Shown: one piece after another, positions 34,730 through 47,099 of the stretch
Numbering within the stretch: the stretch's first letter is position 1
Layout of the letters: each line of letters starts with the position of its first letter
Source: Aspidiotus rigidus
Lineage: Eukaryota; Arthropoda; Insecta; Hemiptera; Diaspididae
DNA length: 64,000 bases
Direction: 5' to 3'
Assembly (NCBI GenBank): GCA_035079385.1
Contig: JAVHKY010000038.1
Span: forward strand, 930,001 to 994,000
Made by a program: the position numbers and the translations under genes
Notes under the pieces: model-generated
The model's database searches: none
Seen by the model: the letters and a program-made list of their open reading frames with translations, nothing else
What the model was told of the DNA's origin: nothing

Positions 34730-36910
34730 GCGTTTGATTTTCAGTTGAATTTTAACTATGTGTCGTTAAGCAGAATTCAATCGCCGACAACTAACGTTGG
34801 TTTTGACTTTATCGAGGTCGACGTGGAGTCGACATGGTCTCTCGGCGTCCTCGAGATCTTCTGAGCGACATTTTTCATCGACTTCATACCGCTTCTCGAG
34901 TCCAAAAAGGGGTTTGGAACACTCGCTTTACTTAGTCTATGAACCAACGATCACGAATTTATATTTGTATGTATCTGTGAATAAATACATACCTATTGTA
35001 TTATACTGTCTCTATTTTGATATTCGTCCGACATAGGGCTTCAACCCGAATACACGTGGCTCAAAAGAAGCGTTCTCGTCTCAGATTTGTTTTCGCGTGA
35101 AAGTTTGCTTGTAATTGCTCCACACCGTCGTGAATAAATTCATTCGAGTGTAAGTGTTCACGTGATCTGTGGTTCGTATTCTGTCGTACGCAGCATCTCT
35201 GATGCAGTAGAAATGCGTACGAACTACGTCGTGATTCAGCAACACGATTTTATCTTAATGCAGAAAAACGATTTAGTCAAATTATATTCAGCGGTACCTA
35301 TGGAGAAGTAAGCTGTATAAGTGGCGACGCGACTTGGCGTCAAATTACGACTTTTCAATTTGTCCTGTCATCGCGTACGCGTATTAGCGTTTCAAAATGA
35401 GACGCGTCGTAAATGACGAAACAATATCACCGCCGCCGCCGCTGCCGTACATAAGCGATAAATTTCGAGCTGGGCTAGGCGAGTTTGTAAATTGAAAGAA
35501 AAAAAAATTGCGGCAGCGCGCTTTCTGCGGAACGAATGCGCGATAGATTAGGATGCGAAAAAGACAGACTAGGCGGGGGAGGGGGTGATTGGAAGAACAC
35601 GAAATACGTGCAATTATCATTTTATCATTCCATGAAAGTATGAAGACGTTATTATAAAGTGCATACACATAATATAAGCTGCGGCGGTACATCCGTAAAC
35701 CGCATCGCGTTTGAAAAGTAGCAGCGCTCGAGCAGAATTTATCAGATTCTCGGATCTTTGAAATATTGACGCGTCGTTTGGCTCAAAAAGGTGAGCCGAA
35801 AGAAAATACGCCGAGTATCGATAAAATGTTTGTATTATGTACGACCTGTACGAGTATTTAATTGCGAAACGTGAGATAGAATAAAATGAAATGCGCGAAT
35901 GGCATGAGCGGCCTACGAGTAATTGCGAGTTGTCATTTTCCTTTCCTTGACAAGGCAAATACAGTAATATGTACTCGCGCGCGTCTCATTTTATAAGCCG
36001 AAAAGTTTATTTCAGGAGGACTTTCTCATTCGGATGACTCGAAACGATATCAACGACGAGTATATCAATCAACGGATTGAAGTTTCGAAAGACTAGAACG
36101 AGCTTTGCGAGCTCTACAGGGGACCAAACTGCCTCAGTTTCGATGCCGAAACATTTCTTCCAGTTTACACGTCCGACTTTGAAGACGTCATCATTTTTGG
36201 GAAAATGTCCATTCAACCATCGAGCTATGCCGTGGCTGTACTTATATGTATATCTAAGAAGGAACTTGGGATCAGAACTTGAGGACGACGTCATCAACCT
36301 AAATTAGAAGAATTTGTTTCGGCTGAATATCATAGGAACTTGTCCAGGTTATATTATAGAAATTTTTCTAGGCTACATCCAGTTCAGAGAGAGCCTTCAG
36401 AAGATTCGTATCGTACAACATGCGATAAATATTTCATTGTATGTGCAAGAGATAATACAAATTGCCAACCATAGTAAGCATATCAATATTCACTCTCACA
36501 TGCCCAAAGTCTCCCTTACAGAAACTCTCCAAACTCCTTTTCTTTAATATTCGATTTCTCCTTCTAACAAAACATCACAAAACAATTCCAATCAGTTTTG
36601 TACATCTCATAGACGTAATACGTCTACCAACTTATAGACATCAGGAAAATAAAAATAAGACAAGCGGTTTCCTACGGAGATTCTCCGCTACTTTGCAATG
36701 GCCTTCAATTTTTTTTTTTTTTAGGGGGGGGGGGGGGGGGAGTCGCTTGTTAAATATTGAAGAAGTCGTTAATTTCCACTCTCAAAATCGTCTTCTTAAT
36801 CCACCCCTGTGTATACAACTCCATGATTGGAATTTATCCAAGTCTGAAAGTCTGAAAGTGAGTCCACGCCTCTACCTCCCTCGGAACCACGACTTGCCAA
36901 AAAGGCGGTG
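34730..36910. other. Cadherin intron, no gene seen
   Basis: A run of G with T flank at 36711-36740 (TTTTTTTTTTTTAGGGGG...) and short frames only. No domain recognised. Confidence 0.5.
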
Positions 36911-36913
36911 TAC

Positions 36914-37065
36914 AATTGGACCCTATTTAGCCAAACCCAACCAAGCGACATGATAACAATCTAGAGAAATGTTCCTTTACTATAGGCTAAGCGGAGATTC
37001 TCCTTTTTGCCAGATCGTTATCATATCGCTTGGTTGGGTTTGGCTAAAAAGGGTCCAATTTTCCC
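36914..37065. mobile_element. Small hairpin element, copy 2
   Basis: Arms AATTGGACCCTATTTAGCC, CAACCAAGCGACATGATAAC and their inverse, ending AAAAAGGGTCCAATT. It is nearly identical to the copy at 11013-11160, including the loop. Its arms pair almost fully, so a stable hairpin is expected. Confidence 0.78.
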
Positions 37066-37456
37066 TAATGACTTCCCACAAAACTGATTTCCTGTCCAGT
37101 CCCTCCCTCCCCCCTACTGATACACACAGCTTGAAGGTTTTTACCGACTTTCCTGCTCTTCTTCTCTGCCCTCAGAAACACAGCCTCATATTCATAAAGC
37201 TCGGAGGTGAAAATCTTTACAAGACTCAATGGCTCGAATTTTGAAATTTACTTAAGGGTCATATCATAGTTGAGGATCTGCTTAATTTGCTGACAACACT
37301 TTTGGTCTAAATCATATTTCTGTATTGGGTTCCTCATGCGTGAGAAATGAAGGAGAAATGAGTGCATAAAAATTTTGATTATTGAGGTCAAACGTTATCA
37401 GGTAATCCACCTAATTTACTATAACGATTAACTGAAAGCAGCAAGGGAAAAAAATT

Positions 37457-38630
37457 GGGTTAATTATAATCGCACATCAAAAGAGAATGTTTGAACAGCA
37501 AATCTGTGAGCAGCAGAAATTAATGAGAGAACAGTTAAAAAATGTATGAAATGAACAGCAATGGTACACAGTAAATAGAATTGGTGGAACATTAAAAATG
37601 ATCTTTTTTCAGCAGCAAAATAATATTGAAATGAACAGTCGATGCTCAACAGCAATTAAATTTTCCTCACCTCAAATCACTCGGTTTTTGACACAAATAT
37701 TCCCGGCTTTTGGAACATCATGATGGGCAACTTCAAGAACAGTAAGATTAAGTTCTGAACTTTGAAAAGGTGATTCATGTAAACGTCATAGCAAGAACAC
37801 AAAAGTCTTAGAACTTGATGAAGAGGAAAGAATGACTTCGGTATTTTATACAACATTGAGCAGTTTTGGCCGCCAATATCGAAGAAGCTTTTATCTACAA
37901 TGATCTCAAAAAAGAAAGGGTGGAAAAGCTTTGATGGGTTCAAAAAATATCAGTATGGGGTTTGGAAAATTCGTATTAATCGTAATGACACTTCAGATTT
38001 GTTTTGTTCATGTCCCTTTTTTCTAAAACATTTAACCTGCAAACATTCTCTGGGTATGCTCATCCACCTCCAGCTTTGTGACGTTCCTCTTCAGGCAAAA
38101 AATGGGCCTCTCGGGCAGAAACGTAAACGAGGACGCCCAGCGAAGGCAAAGAAAGCTCTGTTAGTGCAATGATTTTTATGTTTCATTTCTCCGTTCTAAT
38201 CAGGGTTCTAGTCTCCTCAACTTTAAAGGAGGGGGGTTGTTGGTAAATGAAAAACTCAAGCGAAAAATTTGATTACCTTGTCGGGATCTTCGTTGTCTCC
38301 TCAACTTTATTCGATTTTATTCTATCTATTTCAGATTTTGGACAGATTTTATTTTGTTCTAGACTTTCAACGGATTTAATTCTATTTTAGACTTTCGACT
38401 GATTTTATTTTATTTTTTTACTTTAGCAGTCTATTGCTGAATTAAAGCATTTTGCTGTTCAATTTTTTTTCTGAATTGTATATATTATTTGCTGCGCAAT
38501 CCTCAATTTGCTGTTCAATGCGACCTTTTACTGTGCATTATTTTCTTTGCTGTGGGATCCTCATTTTGCAGAGATTGCATTCTTTCCACTGCGTAAACCA
38601 TCTTTTTTGCTGTGCTCTAAAATCCAACCC
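37457..38630 (+). mobile_element. Short MULE-type DNA transposon with SWIM finger
   Basis: A perfect 9-bp duplication AAAAAAATT flanks the block at 37448-37456 and 38631-38639, the size typical of Mutator-like elements. The termini are GGGTTAATTATAATCGCAC and, inverted, GGGTTGGATTTTAGAGCAC (12 of 19 alike). Both subterminal zones are full of GCTGTTCA / TGAACAGC words in opposite orientation, like long degenerate inverted repeats. At 1174 bp with only the end of a transposase, it is an internally deleted, non-autonomous copy. Confidence 0.82.
37822..38172 (+). pseudogene. SWIM zinc-finger C-terminus of a transposase
   Basis: The frame reads NDFGILYNIEQFWPPIS..., then KKYQYGVWKIRINRN, and the SWIM finger CSCPFFLKHLTCKHSLGMLI (C-x-C-x(n)-C-x-H: CSC, CKH). 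It ends with a basic AT-hook-like tail KRKRGRPAKAKKALLVQ. This arrangement is typical of MULE transposase C-termini, and the 9-bp duplication of the enclosing element agrees. The DDE core is absent and the frame is broken upstream of 37822. Confidence 0.78.
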
Positions 38631-38689
38631 AAAAAAATTGGGGGAGGGAGGAGAGAGAGAGCGTGTGCTAACATAAACCCTATAGATGT

Positions 38690-38920
38690 AAAAGTCAATT
38701 TTGAATACTTCACATAATCATTAATTTTTTCCTACTATCGATAGTTTTCGCTATAAAGACGAATGATCAAAATTTGATGTATTTTTGGAACACATTTTCC
38801 AAATTTGGGCCTTAGGGGTTCTTTTAAATGTCTTTTTTATAAGAGGTAAAAATGTAGAAGAGTTTTGAACAAACAACTTTTGTATGAAAAATTTTTTTGT
38901 AAGACTCATAGGAGAGAAGA
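38690..38920. repeat. Fragment related to the 5.0-6.2 kb palindrome
   Basis: ATAAGAGGTAAAAATGTAGA, GAACAAACAACTTTTGTATG and GAAAAATTTTTTTGTAAGAC have close counterparts around 5200-5250 and their inverse at 5960-6000. Only part of one arm is present. Confidence 0.45.
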
Positions 38921-38959
38921 TACAATCATTTACAACATTGCAAGTCCTCTCAACGTTCA

Positions 38960-41900
38960 TTTCTTATCACTAGCATTTCTGCATCCAATCGAAGACATTC
39001 ACTCACATCACCCTCGGGGGTTCAACACATTCACCTACAACTACACTCTCTCACTGACACCTCAAAACGAGTAAGTTGCACATGAATTCCTAGTCACAAG
39101 GAATTGAGGGAAACGAACGCAACTCGCCAAGCACCTCTCACCAACAAAATACGACTTGAATAACTATATCCGTCACCTCACTCACATGATAAATCGGCAA
39201 TGATTAAGTACTCCTCAAATCCCTTCCAAACCCGTGGCCATCGCGAGAGACCGTACATCTCGACATCAAGAAATCACATAAATCCTGACTACGAAGTGGA
39301 CATGCTACCATAAAACGGAGTTCTGAAACTTCTACGAGTAAAATGTTGACCATTCTTCCTAGTCTGGGTACTTTCGACTTCTTTCGATGGACTTCAATGC
39401 TTTCGAAATCTCTTCAATGATATATTGTCTTCTAGCAACGAAGACAACTTTTGACTTTTATTTCGCAGTCTTGATTTTGTATAATCTTCAAGTGTTTCTA
39501 CAAAGAGCAAAAGTGTTGATCAGATACATCGTATTCGCCGTCATTTCGAGTTCGAGGCTTCTTGAAAAAAAATTTACCTGGAGAATTTTGTAGCGATTTC
39601 TCGAGGATGGGCCTTAAATGTTTACGTTCTTGTACCTTCCTTTTTACCTGACTACCAACATTTTAAATAACATTTCGGACGAATTTTAATTTTATTCTAC
39701 CCGAATTTAGTTCGACAATAAGGAAACACATCATAAAACTGAATACACGCGGTTTCATCTCTTCGGGCTCATTGCATCGTTCCGCGCTCGATAACGCGCG
39801 TTATACAATGAAAGCTCTAGAGGAGAGACCGGTTTTGTAGAAATTTCTCCTCAGGCCTATGCGCGATGTGCTGAATCTAATAGATGAACCTATGATTAAC
39901 GAATACAGAACAATATTTTTACTGATCGGTTATTGATCTTTGTCGAGTGAATCACGTTAAGATTCTCAAACAACATAGTATACCGGGTATAGTAGCGTTC
40001 GTATATTTTCATTCTATATCATCAGCGCGCGAGTAAATAATACGTCTTGTATTGTACCAGTTTTCTGTACCTACACAGAGTTATTTACGTACATTTACAC
40101 GAAAAATGTCTATACGTACTCGAATAAATATGAGACGTGCCCGCGAATAAATGAGCGTCGCGTCGTACATATTAATTATTGACGTAATGCATGTCTGTGG
40201 TGTAGGGAGCTAGAAAGTCAAGAGCGCATACGACGGCTAATATTTGTTTTAACAAAACTTTGTACGTCAGTCTCTTACTGTGTTTACAGAAGTTCGAGTG
40301 GATTAATTTCTATTTCCGTATCTTCCGTTTCAATATCCTCTTGACGTACATCCGCCGTTTACATCAGACGCAGCAGATCATCGCCGAGGAGAGCTGACGA
40401 CCCCAAACGATGACAGCGATTGATATGCATGTTGATCGCAAAAGACGAACAATTATCCCTCCTGAAATGCTTCCGTGACTAGCTTCTGGCGCCTGGTAGC
40501 ATGGAGTCAGTAAAACTTATCTGCGTATCCGTGTACAGCCCTGCATTGAATATACATGAATTGTGATTTCCGATGGGAAAACTCATATTCACCTCACAAC
40601 ATTAAGAGGATGATTGGGGGAAAATAGTTACAGATTAGCGCCTTTTTTTAGAGAGGTCACATGACACTCACACACAGGCAAGTCATAATCATCGAATCAA
40701 GATTTTGTGGTGCCATCTTCATAAAAACTCGTGGCAGGACATTTTCATTATGAGCTCTCGAACTGAGAAAATACCTCTCATCCCTTCAAATTTATTTAAC
40801 CACCGAAAAACTTCGTCCACACGATTGGAATCTTAAGACGACCGACTGCCCACTCTTACGTCATGCTGAGTCATCCGTAGACATACGGATTAAAATCGAT
40901 TACCCCGGCCATGCTTATATCTTAATAACCCACACGTAATCGTGATGGAAACATTCTAATTTCCTTCTTCTTTTTCTATCATCCGCGTTCATATAGAATA
41001 CACTTCTAAAACTATGACTTCTTTTCCGACTGACAATGAGTAGGAAGAGTTTGACAAAATAAGGACTACATTAGAGGTACAGCTAGAAATTTTTGAAAGC
41101 GCGTAATCGGCGGAAAAGAACAAAAGTTATGTAAAAACCCGACGAGAATTAAAGCGGATTAAGTTGGAATTCTCGTTCACGGTCTGAGGTAGAACCGAGG
41201 GTTATTGGGAATTTAAGCAAGTAGAGGCGTCTGTCAAAAATGTCAATTGATCAACGCGGGAACCGTTGTTACACACGTACTACAGTAGCTTATGTGTCGG
41301 TTTTCAATGAATTCTTTGAAATGCCAGATTACGATGATCCCGAGAGCTGCTTATCGTTAGATTTCAAGAAATCTCTCGAGATTTGTATGAATACTTATGA
41401 AGAAGAGCAATCGAAATGCCGATACCAAAATGCATTGTCAGAAATTGGATTCCTTCTTTCTAAGATGTGAAAGCAAACAGTGTCACTCTCATTAAATCGA
41501 AATATTATTCCGATTTTTCATTCAATAAAGGTAGAATTTCGCATTCAAAGAATTCACGCGTTAGAACATCCTTATTCTAACACCATCTGCGTAGGTATAT
41601 ATCCTAATTTTTGATACTTTCGGAAATAAGTCGAGCCTAAAATCGCTCACTTGAACATACATGGAGGTTTTCACATAACATACCGACGTCATTAGAATTT
41701 TAACTTCAAATCGCTATTGACCATACCAGATTCAAACATTCTGTCATCTTCATTCTCACGTTTCTGTTTCCTTTAAATTCGATTGGATTCACTCCAAAGA
41801 TTATCATCGAGGAAAAAATATCCTGAAGTCATTTCTGATTCCTTTCAAAGAAGTGGTATGTCCAACAGGAGATTCGAATGACAACGCTCGTCTATTTTTG

Positions 41901-42000
41901 GGCCACTGGGCAAAATTCTAATGATTGAAATGCAACAGAAAGAGAGTTAACGGTGATGAAGGATTTATGGCACTGGAGAAAGTTGTATGATGACGTAATG
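38960..42000. other. Cadherin intron, no gene seen
   Basis: Moderately AT-rich, low repeat content by eye. A 76-codon plus frame at 41240-41470 (starts MSIDQRGNRC) is not recognised and has no splice or homology support. Confidence 0.45.
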
Positions 42001-42474
42001 AGGAGGAGATTGAACATTTTTTTTGGAAAGAAAACCAGTCAAAGTTTTATTTTTAAAAAAAAAAGGACTCAGTAAAGAAGCCCGATGAACGATGTCAACT
42101 ACAAATCGACTCATCAATCCGACTAAAAATCGGGTCAAAATCGATCGGTCAACGTCGACGTCAAAATTAAGTCAATATACCGGTATTATAGATTGATATC
42201 TACTGCAAACCGACTTCGGTTTTGAGTCAATTTTTCGGCACTCATCGACGAAAGACTTCGTGACGTCATATCTATCGATGACATGCATCCAGCAAACGGC
42301 ATATCGACTTCCATATGATTACTACGGGAATGTTTCGATCATTCATCAATACTTCGAGAGGAAGAATAAAAAGTTGATGATATTCACAATCTTTGAAATT
42401 TCCTGAGTATGCAAATGCATTTTTTATTCGCAAGTTGATTCTTTTTTTCGATTTTGAATGAATGATTGAAACAG

Positions 42475-42965
42475 GGTGTCCACTTTTTCTCTGAAATGAA
42501 ATTCCCTGACTTTTCAAGGTTTTTCCAGACCATAATCTCCACTGAAAAGCAAAAAGAAAAAAAAAAAAAGGGAAAAACTTCCGATCACAAACTTTTTTTG
42601 ACGTTCTCAAAAAATTCCCTGACTTTGGGTAAAATTCCCTGACTTTCCCAGGTCTCACGAAATTCCCGAACTTTCCCCTGACTTCCAGGTTTTCCAAACA
42701 AGTGGACACCCTGCCACTTTTTCTCTGAAATGAAATTACCTGACTTTTCCCAGACCATAATCTCGACTGAAAAGCAAAAAAAAAAAAAAAAAAAAAAAAG
42801 GAAAAAGGAAAAACTTCTTAGCTCGAACTTTTTTTGACATATCTCAAAACATTCCCTGACTTTGGGTAAAATTCCTAAAATTCCCTGACTTTTCCAGGTC
42901 TCACAAAATAAAATTCCCTGACTTTTCCCTGATTTCCAGATTTTCCAGACAAGTGGACACCCTGT
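42475..42965. mobile_element. Two adjacent GGGTGTCCAC-end elements
   Basis: The first unit starts CAGGGTGTCCACTTTTTCTC and ends CAAGTGGACACCCTG near 42714. A second unit with the same interior follows at once and ends GTGGACACCCTG at 42964. Interiors are arrays of TTCCCTGACTTTTCCAGG. The second copy lacks a full left terminus, so the pair is probably a partial tandem duplication. Confidence 0.7.
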
Positions 42966-44099
42966 GAAATGTTCCTATGTTATTCCTGTGCTAATTGTGA
43001 AACTGCTGGAAGCTGATGGACTTCCTTTTGAATACTTTTGTCTACACGTATCAGCGCTGTAACGTCACGGAAAATCGATCTATCGACGTCAACATTTCGT
43101 AGATCTTCGGCGCATAACTTGCATGATAGCGTTTTAGAATCAAGATTCGATTTTAATATCAACTGAAAATCGAAGCCAACCATTTCTGCAAAAGTCCAGC
43201 ATAAATGAGATTCTCAGTGGTCCTCATTTTATAATAATATCTATTATGACTTCGCATTCTGTCAGCGAGTAACGGAGTCACCAAACAGACAGAATACCAA
43301 GACGAGTGACCGCACATTGACTCTAGATCGACGTCGACTTAAACTCGACCAGGGTAAAAAATTGAAAACCGTCTGTTGATCGACGCAAGGAAGAGGTCGA
43401 CTCGAAATGGTGTCCAGATTGCAGTCGGTTTAGAGTCAACCGGTGTACATTATTAGAAAACTACACACAATTGGACATAACAAAGACCACTGAAGAAGAA
43501 CTTCCAAAGAAGTCTGAACTGAGAAGACGGAGAAGAAGCACGTTCACGTTCCTATTGAAAAGACAAGGATTTCCGACCTGATTCAGCTATTTGGAATCTG
43601 CTTTGTATTGGTTTCCACTTTCAGTAAGGTGATCTGCCTAAGCAGGTGGACCTTGAGTACAAGGAACCCAAGAATCAATATGTTCCACATCCTAATGGTT
43701 GAACGTCTGCCCGTTCCGTCAATACAAAAGCTGCGATATTCCTGGCATTGCAGTCTATTCATATAAACACCACGTATCTTGCTTTTAGGAATGTCGCGCC
43801 GTCCTTAAGATTGACCAGAAGTTTGCTCACAGGGGTGGAATCGTGGTTGTCGGATTAAAATTTAAAAGGATGTAATAACAATAGAGAAAGCCCAAGAGGG
43901 GCAATCTAATCCAGGTCGATAAGGCAGGGCCAGCAAATATCCAGATACACTTGCACCTGGTGAAAATTTCTCCATAATGAAATATTTGTACCACGTGGGA
44001 AGATGGAAAAGTGCAGGCCCTGCACCTTATTCTTATCACATCATTGCGGAAGTTCTTCACAAGAACTCTCTTCGTCTCAATCCTTTTTCCTCTTACCTC

Positions 44100-45290
44100 T
44101 CTGGTTACTCTACGTCGATAAACCTGCCACCCCCCTACGACCTGTGATTTCCATTTTTATTGTCTAGCTAGATTTCTCGGTCAATTGGTTTAAATCTCGT
44201 ATTGAACCCAACAAACCTGATTTCATCAATAAATCCCCCACACTGGTTTAGAGTAATAAAGACGTGGCCGTCCTTATATTCTTCTCTAGCAGACCTAGAC
44301 AAGTCACACTCTTTGGCACATCTAAAATCCGTTGACCATCCAAGTATCTTATCCTCCTGGAGAGGTAAGTAAATCCTTGAATCCATTAGAAATATACTGG
44401 TCTTGCAACACTTGCCTCTTCAAAGGAAAATTTTACTCATTCCTCAAGCTATCGGCATTCCTATCGGTTCCCCCTTGGTTTTTTGATGGCTGATGTCTTC
44501 ATAATGACCTGTTTTTTCACCTAAAATTTCACTTCTTATATCTCCAATCGGAGTAGGTACGTAGATTGTCTATGGTCTTCTACAAAATTTATGGATAGCC
44601 TGTGTACCTCCATGACTTTCATCGCCACAAGATTAACTTTCTTGATATCGACACATCTCATGGATTACAAAAACAAGGCAAGTTACTCAGAATCTGTAAA
44701 TTGGTGAACGTAATCAACGTAATATCTATTGCGAATAATCCTCTGGCATATTTAGGAAGGCCACCGCTACGGATTCTCTCACCCGTGGTTTTTCCTTTTG
44801 CTCACCTAGCCGCTTTCAACGTCATGGCCCATCACTGGTCAGTGTCCTCTTCAAAGATTCTAATGCGAGGAAGGCGATCACCACCTCGAGTACCTCGCTT
44901 CCGCCTACAACCTCCTGTTCAATCCTCAACTCTTCCACGAGATACTCTCCCTCTCTTCGTCACAGTGGTAGATGTGAATGCATCAGATTGCCTTTCTTGG
45001 GCTCTCTCTCTAACAAACTAAGCCGCGCTTCACGTCCTTTTGGTTTTAGACCCACTATCCACGATTCCACCCTCTTTAAGCAAACTCCTGGTCAATGTTA
45101 GTGTTAAGGACAAGATTCCTAGGCAGGCGAAACGTAGTGTTTGTAGACCACAATGTCAGAATTGTCGCAGAGTTTATATTGGCGAAAACCGTTAGGACGT
45201 GGAAACACGTCGATGCTCGAGTCTCTCGTACTCAAGACCCTTGAATTTATGCAAATCACCTTATTGGAAAGGGTGGCAACTAAGTCGACA
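44100..45290 (+). pseudogene. Penelope-like retroelement, RT end plus GIY-YIG, decayed
   Basis: In order on the plus strand: GSPLGFLMADVFM near 44467, RYVDCLWSSTK (catalytic region with Cys for the second Asp) near 44555, KINFLDIDTSH near 44630, HLAAFNVMAH near 44805, RPFGFRPTI near 45040, then VKDKIPRQAKRSVCRPQCQN and CRRVYIGEN near 45100-45190. RT followed by a GIY-YIG block (here RVYIGEN) marks a Penelope-like element. Stops and frameshifts throughout; it lies just downstream of the 45.6-kb cadherin exon, on the opposite strand to the gene. Confidence 0.75.
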
Positions 45291-45606
45291 TTTATCGCGA
45301 CCTGATATCGACGTTGACGAGAGGTCGATTCCAACAACAAATATCGACGCAATTTTGACCAAGACTCAGAGAGCAGTAAATTCTCGGTCCATTTGACATC
45401 GACAAGGTCTATCAAAAGTGTTTTCCTCGTTAAATCTCAATTCAATTCGTAAATTCTCCCCTTCTTCAATGATGAACTCATCCGCAAATCAGTAACTTGC
45501 GCAGCAAGTCTGCACTCGTTATCCGACAACAATCTTATAGTAGCGCGTTCACGCATCTGCACAAGAAATTATAGGAAAAAATCGAAAATTTCGCAAATAT
45601 ACGTAC

Positions 45607-45808
45607 CGGAATCGAGATCTATCGCCGATACGGTCAAGACGGATGTACCGATCGTTACGTTTTCCAGTAGCTCGGCGGAGTACGAGGCAGAATCGAAAAC
45701 TGGTTGATTATCGTTCAAATCGATCACGTTGAAATACACGGTTACTGTTGTCAATAATGTTGGTCTACCATAATCCTGCGCCTGTACGGTGAATATGTAG
45801 TGCTGAAC
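45607..45808 (-). CDS. Cadherin exon 3 (end of one EC repeat, start of next)
   Basis: The exon is 202 bp and enters in phase 0 and leaves after one base of a Gly codon. The acceptor is CATACAG before GTTCAGCAC; the donor is GTACGT after GATTCCG. It completes the previous repeat with FTVQAQDYGRP and VIDLNDNQPVF, then opens the next with AELLENVTIG and SAIDLDSG. The split Gly codon is completed by the exon at 30136-30329, giving DLDSGENGHIEYEL, which confirms the join across the 15.3-kb intron. Confidence 0.87.
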
Positions 45809-45829
45809 CTGTATGAAAGAAGACGAAGA

Positions 45830-46860
45830 AGAAAAAAAAAACGATGAACATGACAACATTGTAGAGAGACAAGATGAACTGGCTTTATAGCGCAGATAAT
45901 TCGAACATTACATCGTACGACAGGATAAGAAGAAAAATAATAACGTCTTCTACGACAATACACTCGTATATGAAAATTGAAATACTCGGTTATGGTTATG
46001 AAGGAATGCGCCAAGTATGTTATACTCGATCAACCTTACATAATACAGAAGTACACAGAAGATCGAGTGAAAAATTCATCCCCCTTAAATTTCTATGGCG
46101 AGTCGTTATCTGTCAAAAGTTGGTAGGTGCATAAGTTGATGAAATAATAAATACTTTTAACCGGCATTAATTCTCCGACAGTGAAAGACCTAGACTCGTT
46201 TAATGACTGAATATTACCGAAAAAAAAAAAAAAAAAAAAATCTTTTTCAATATACACCACGTTGTGTGCAACAGAAGAAAATGCTACGAGTATTATATAG
46301 AAAACAAAGATCTATTTAAAATTAAAAGCGCACAGAGAATTCGATATGTTAATAAGTATTCTAATGCTTTCGAGTAATATCAAAATTATACGCTTTTACA
46401 TCAAATCATTTTTCTTCTCTTTCCCTCATCGTACGTGCGCGTTCATCTCTTCAAGGTGCGTGTTCCGGCTGCGTGAATAACACCGACATTTAATAGATAA
46501 GAACAGGATTTGTGTTTAGACGACTGCGCTGCTAATACTCCCGTACCCTCGTCAAAAAAAGAAAGAACGATAGCGAGAAAGAAGAGGAAAAAAAAAGTAC
46601 AAGAAAGCGAATGAAAACTTCGAAATCAAAACGTCAAACTGGAGGAAAAAATTATACGCCAGTCGGATCATCGTACCCTGCGCGTCTATAGGTCCAGGAT
46701 TTTTCAATTACAATTCCCGCAGAGGAAACTTATTTTCTCGACGCGTTCGAGCGTCGACGGGGCTCTTCACCCACGACGACAAACCTCTACCACAGTCTAC
46801 ACGTACGGATCTACAGTTTATCTTGTCGAATGTCTAGAAGACGAGAAATTGATTCTTCTT
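45830..46860. other. Cadherin intron, nothing else seen
   Basis: A short intron of 1054 bp between two exons, with a poly-A run near 46220. No transposon hallmark. Confidence 0.6.
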
Positions 46861-46862
46861 AC

Positions 46863-47096
46863 CTCTTCGTAATCCAGTTTGGAAGTTAGCGTGAAAATGC
46901 CTGTCTGAGGATTCAGCGAGAACACGTCATTAGCCCAGTCCGAAATGACCGTGTACGATATCTGCCCATTGACGTTTTCGTCCTCGTCTGTAGCCGATAA
47001 CTGTCCGACCTTTGTGCCGCGAACCTCGTTTTCAGCCACATCGAACGAGTACACGTATTCGGAAAATACTGGCGGATTATCGTTGGTGTCAGTGAC
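46863..47096 (-). CDS. Cadherin exon 2 (EC repeat start)
   Basis: The exon is 234 bp, 78 codons, phase 0 in and out. The acceptor is a T-rich tract ending TTTTCAG before GTCACTGAC and the donor is GTAAGA after GATTACGAAGAG. It starts with the linker motif VTDTNDNPPVF, then VAENEVRGTKV, ATDEDENVNGQISY, and FSLNPQTGIFTLTSKLDYEE. The DYE replaces DRE, as is common in cadherins. The repeat is finished by the next exon (VQHYIFTVQAQD). The reading frame is open well beyond the exon edges only by chance; the splice sites define the limits. Confidence 0.88.
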
Positions 47097-47099
47097 CTG

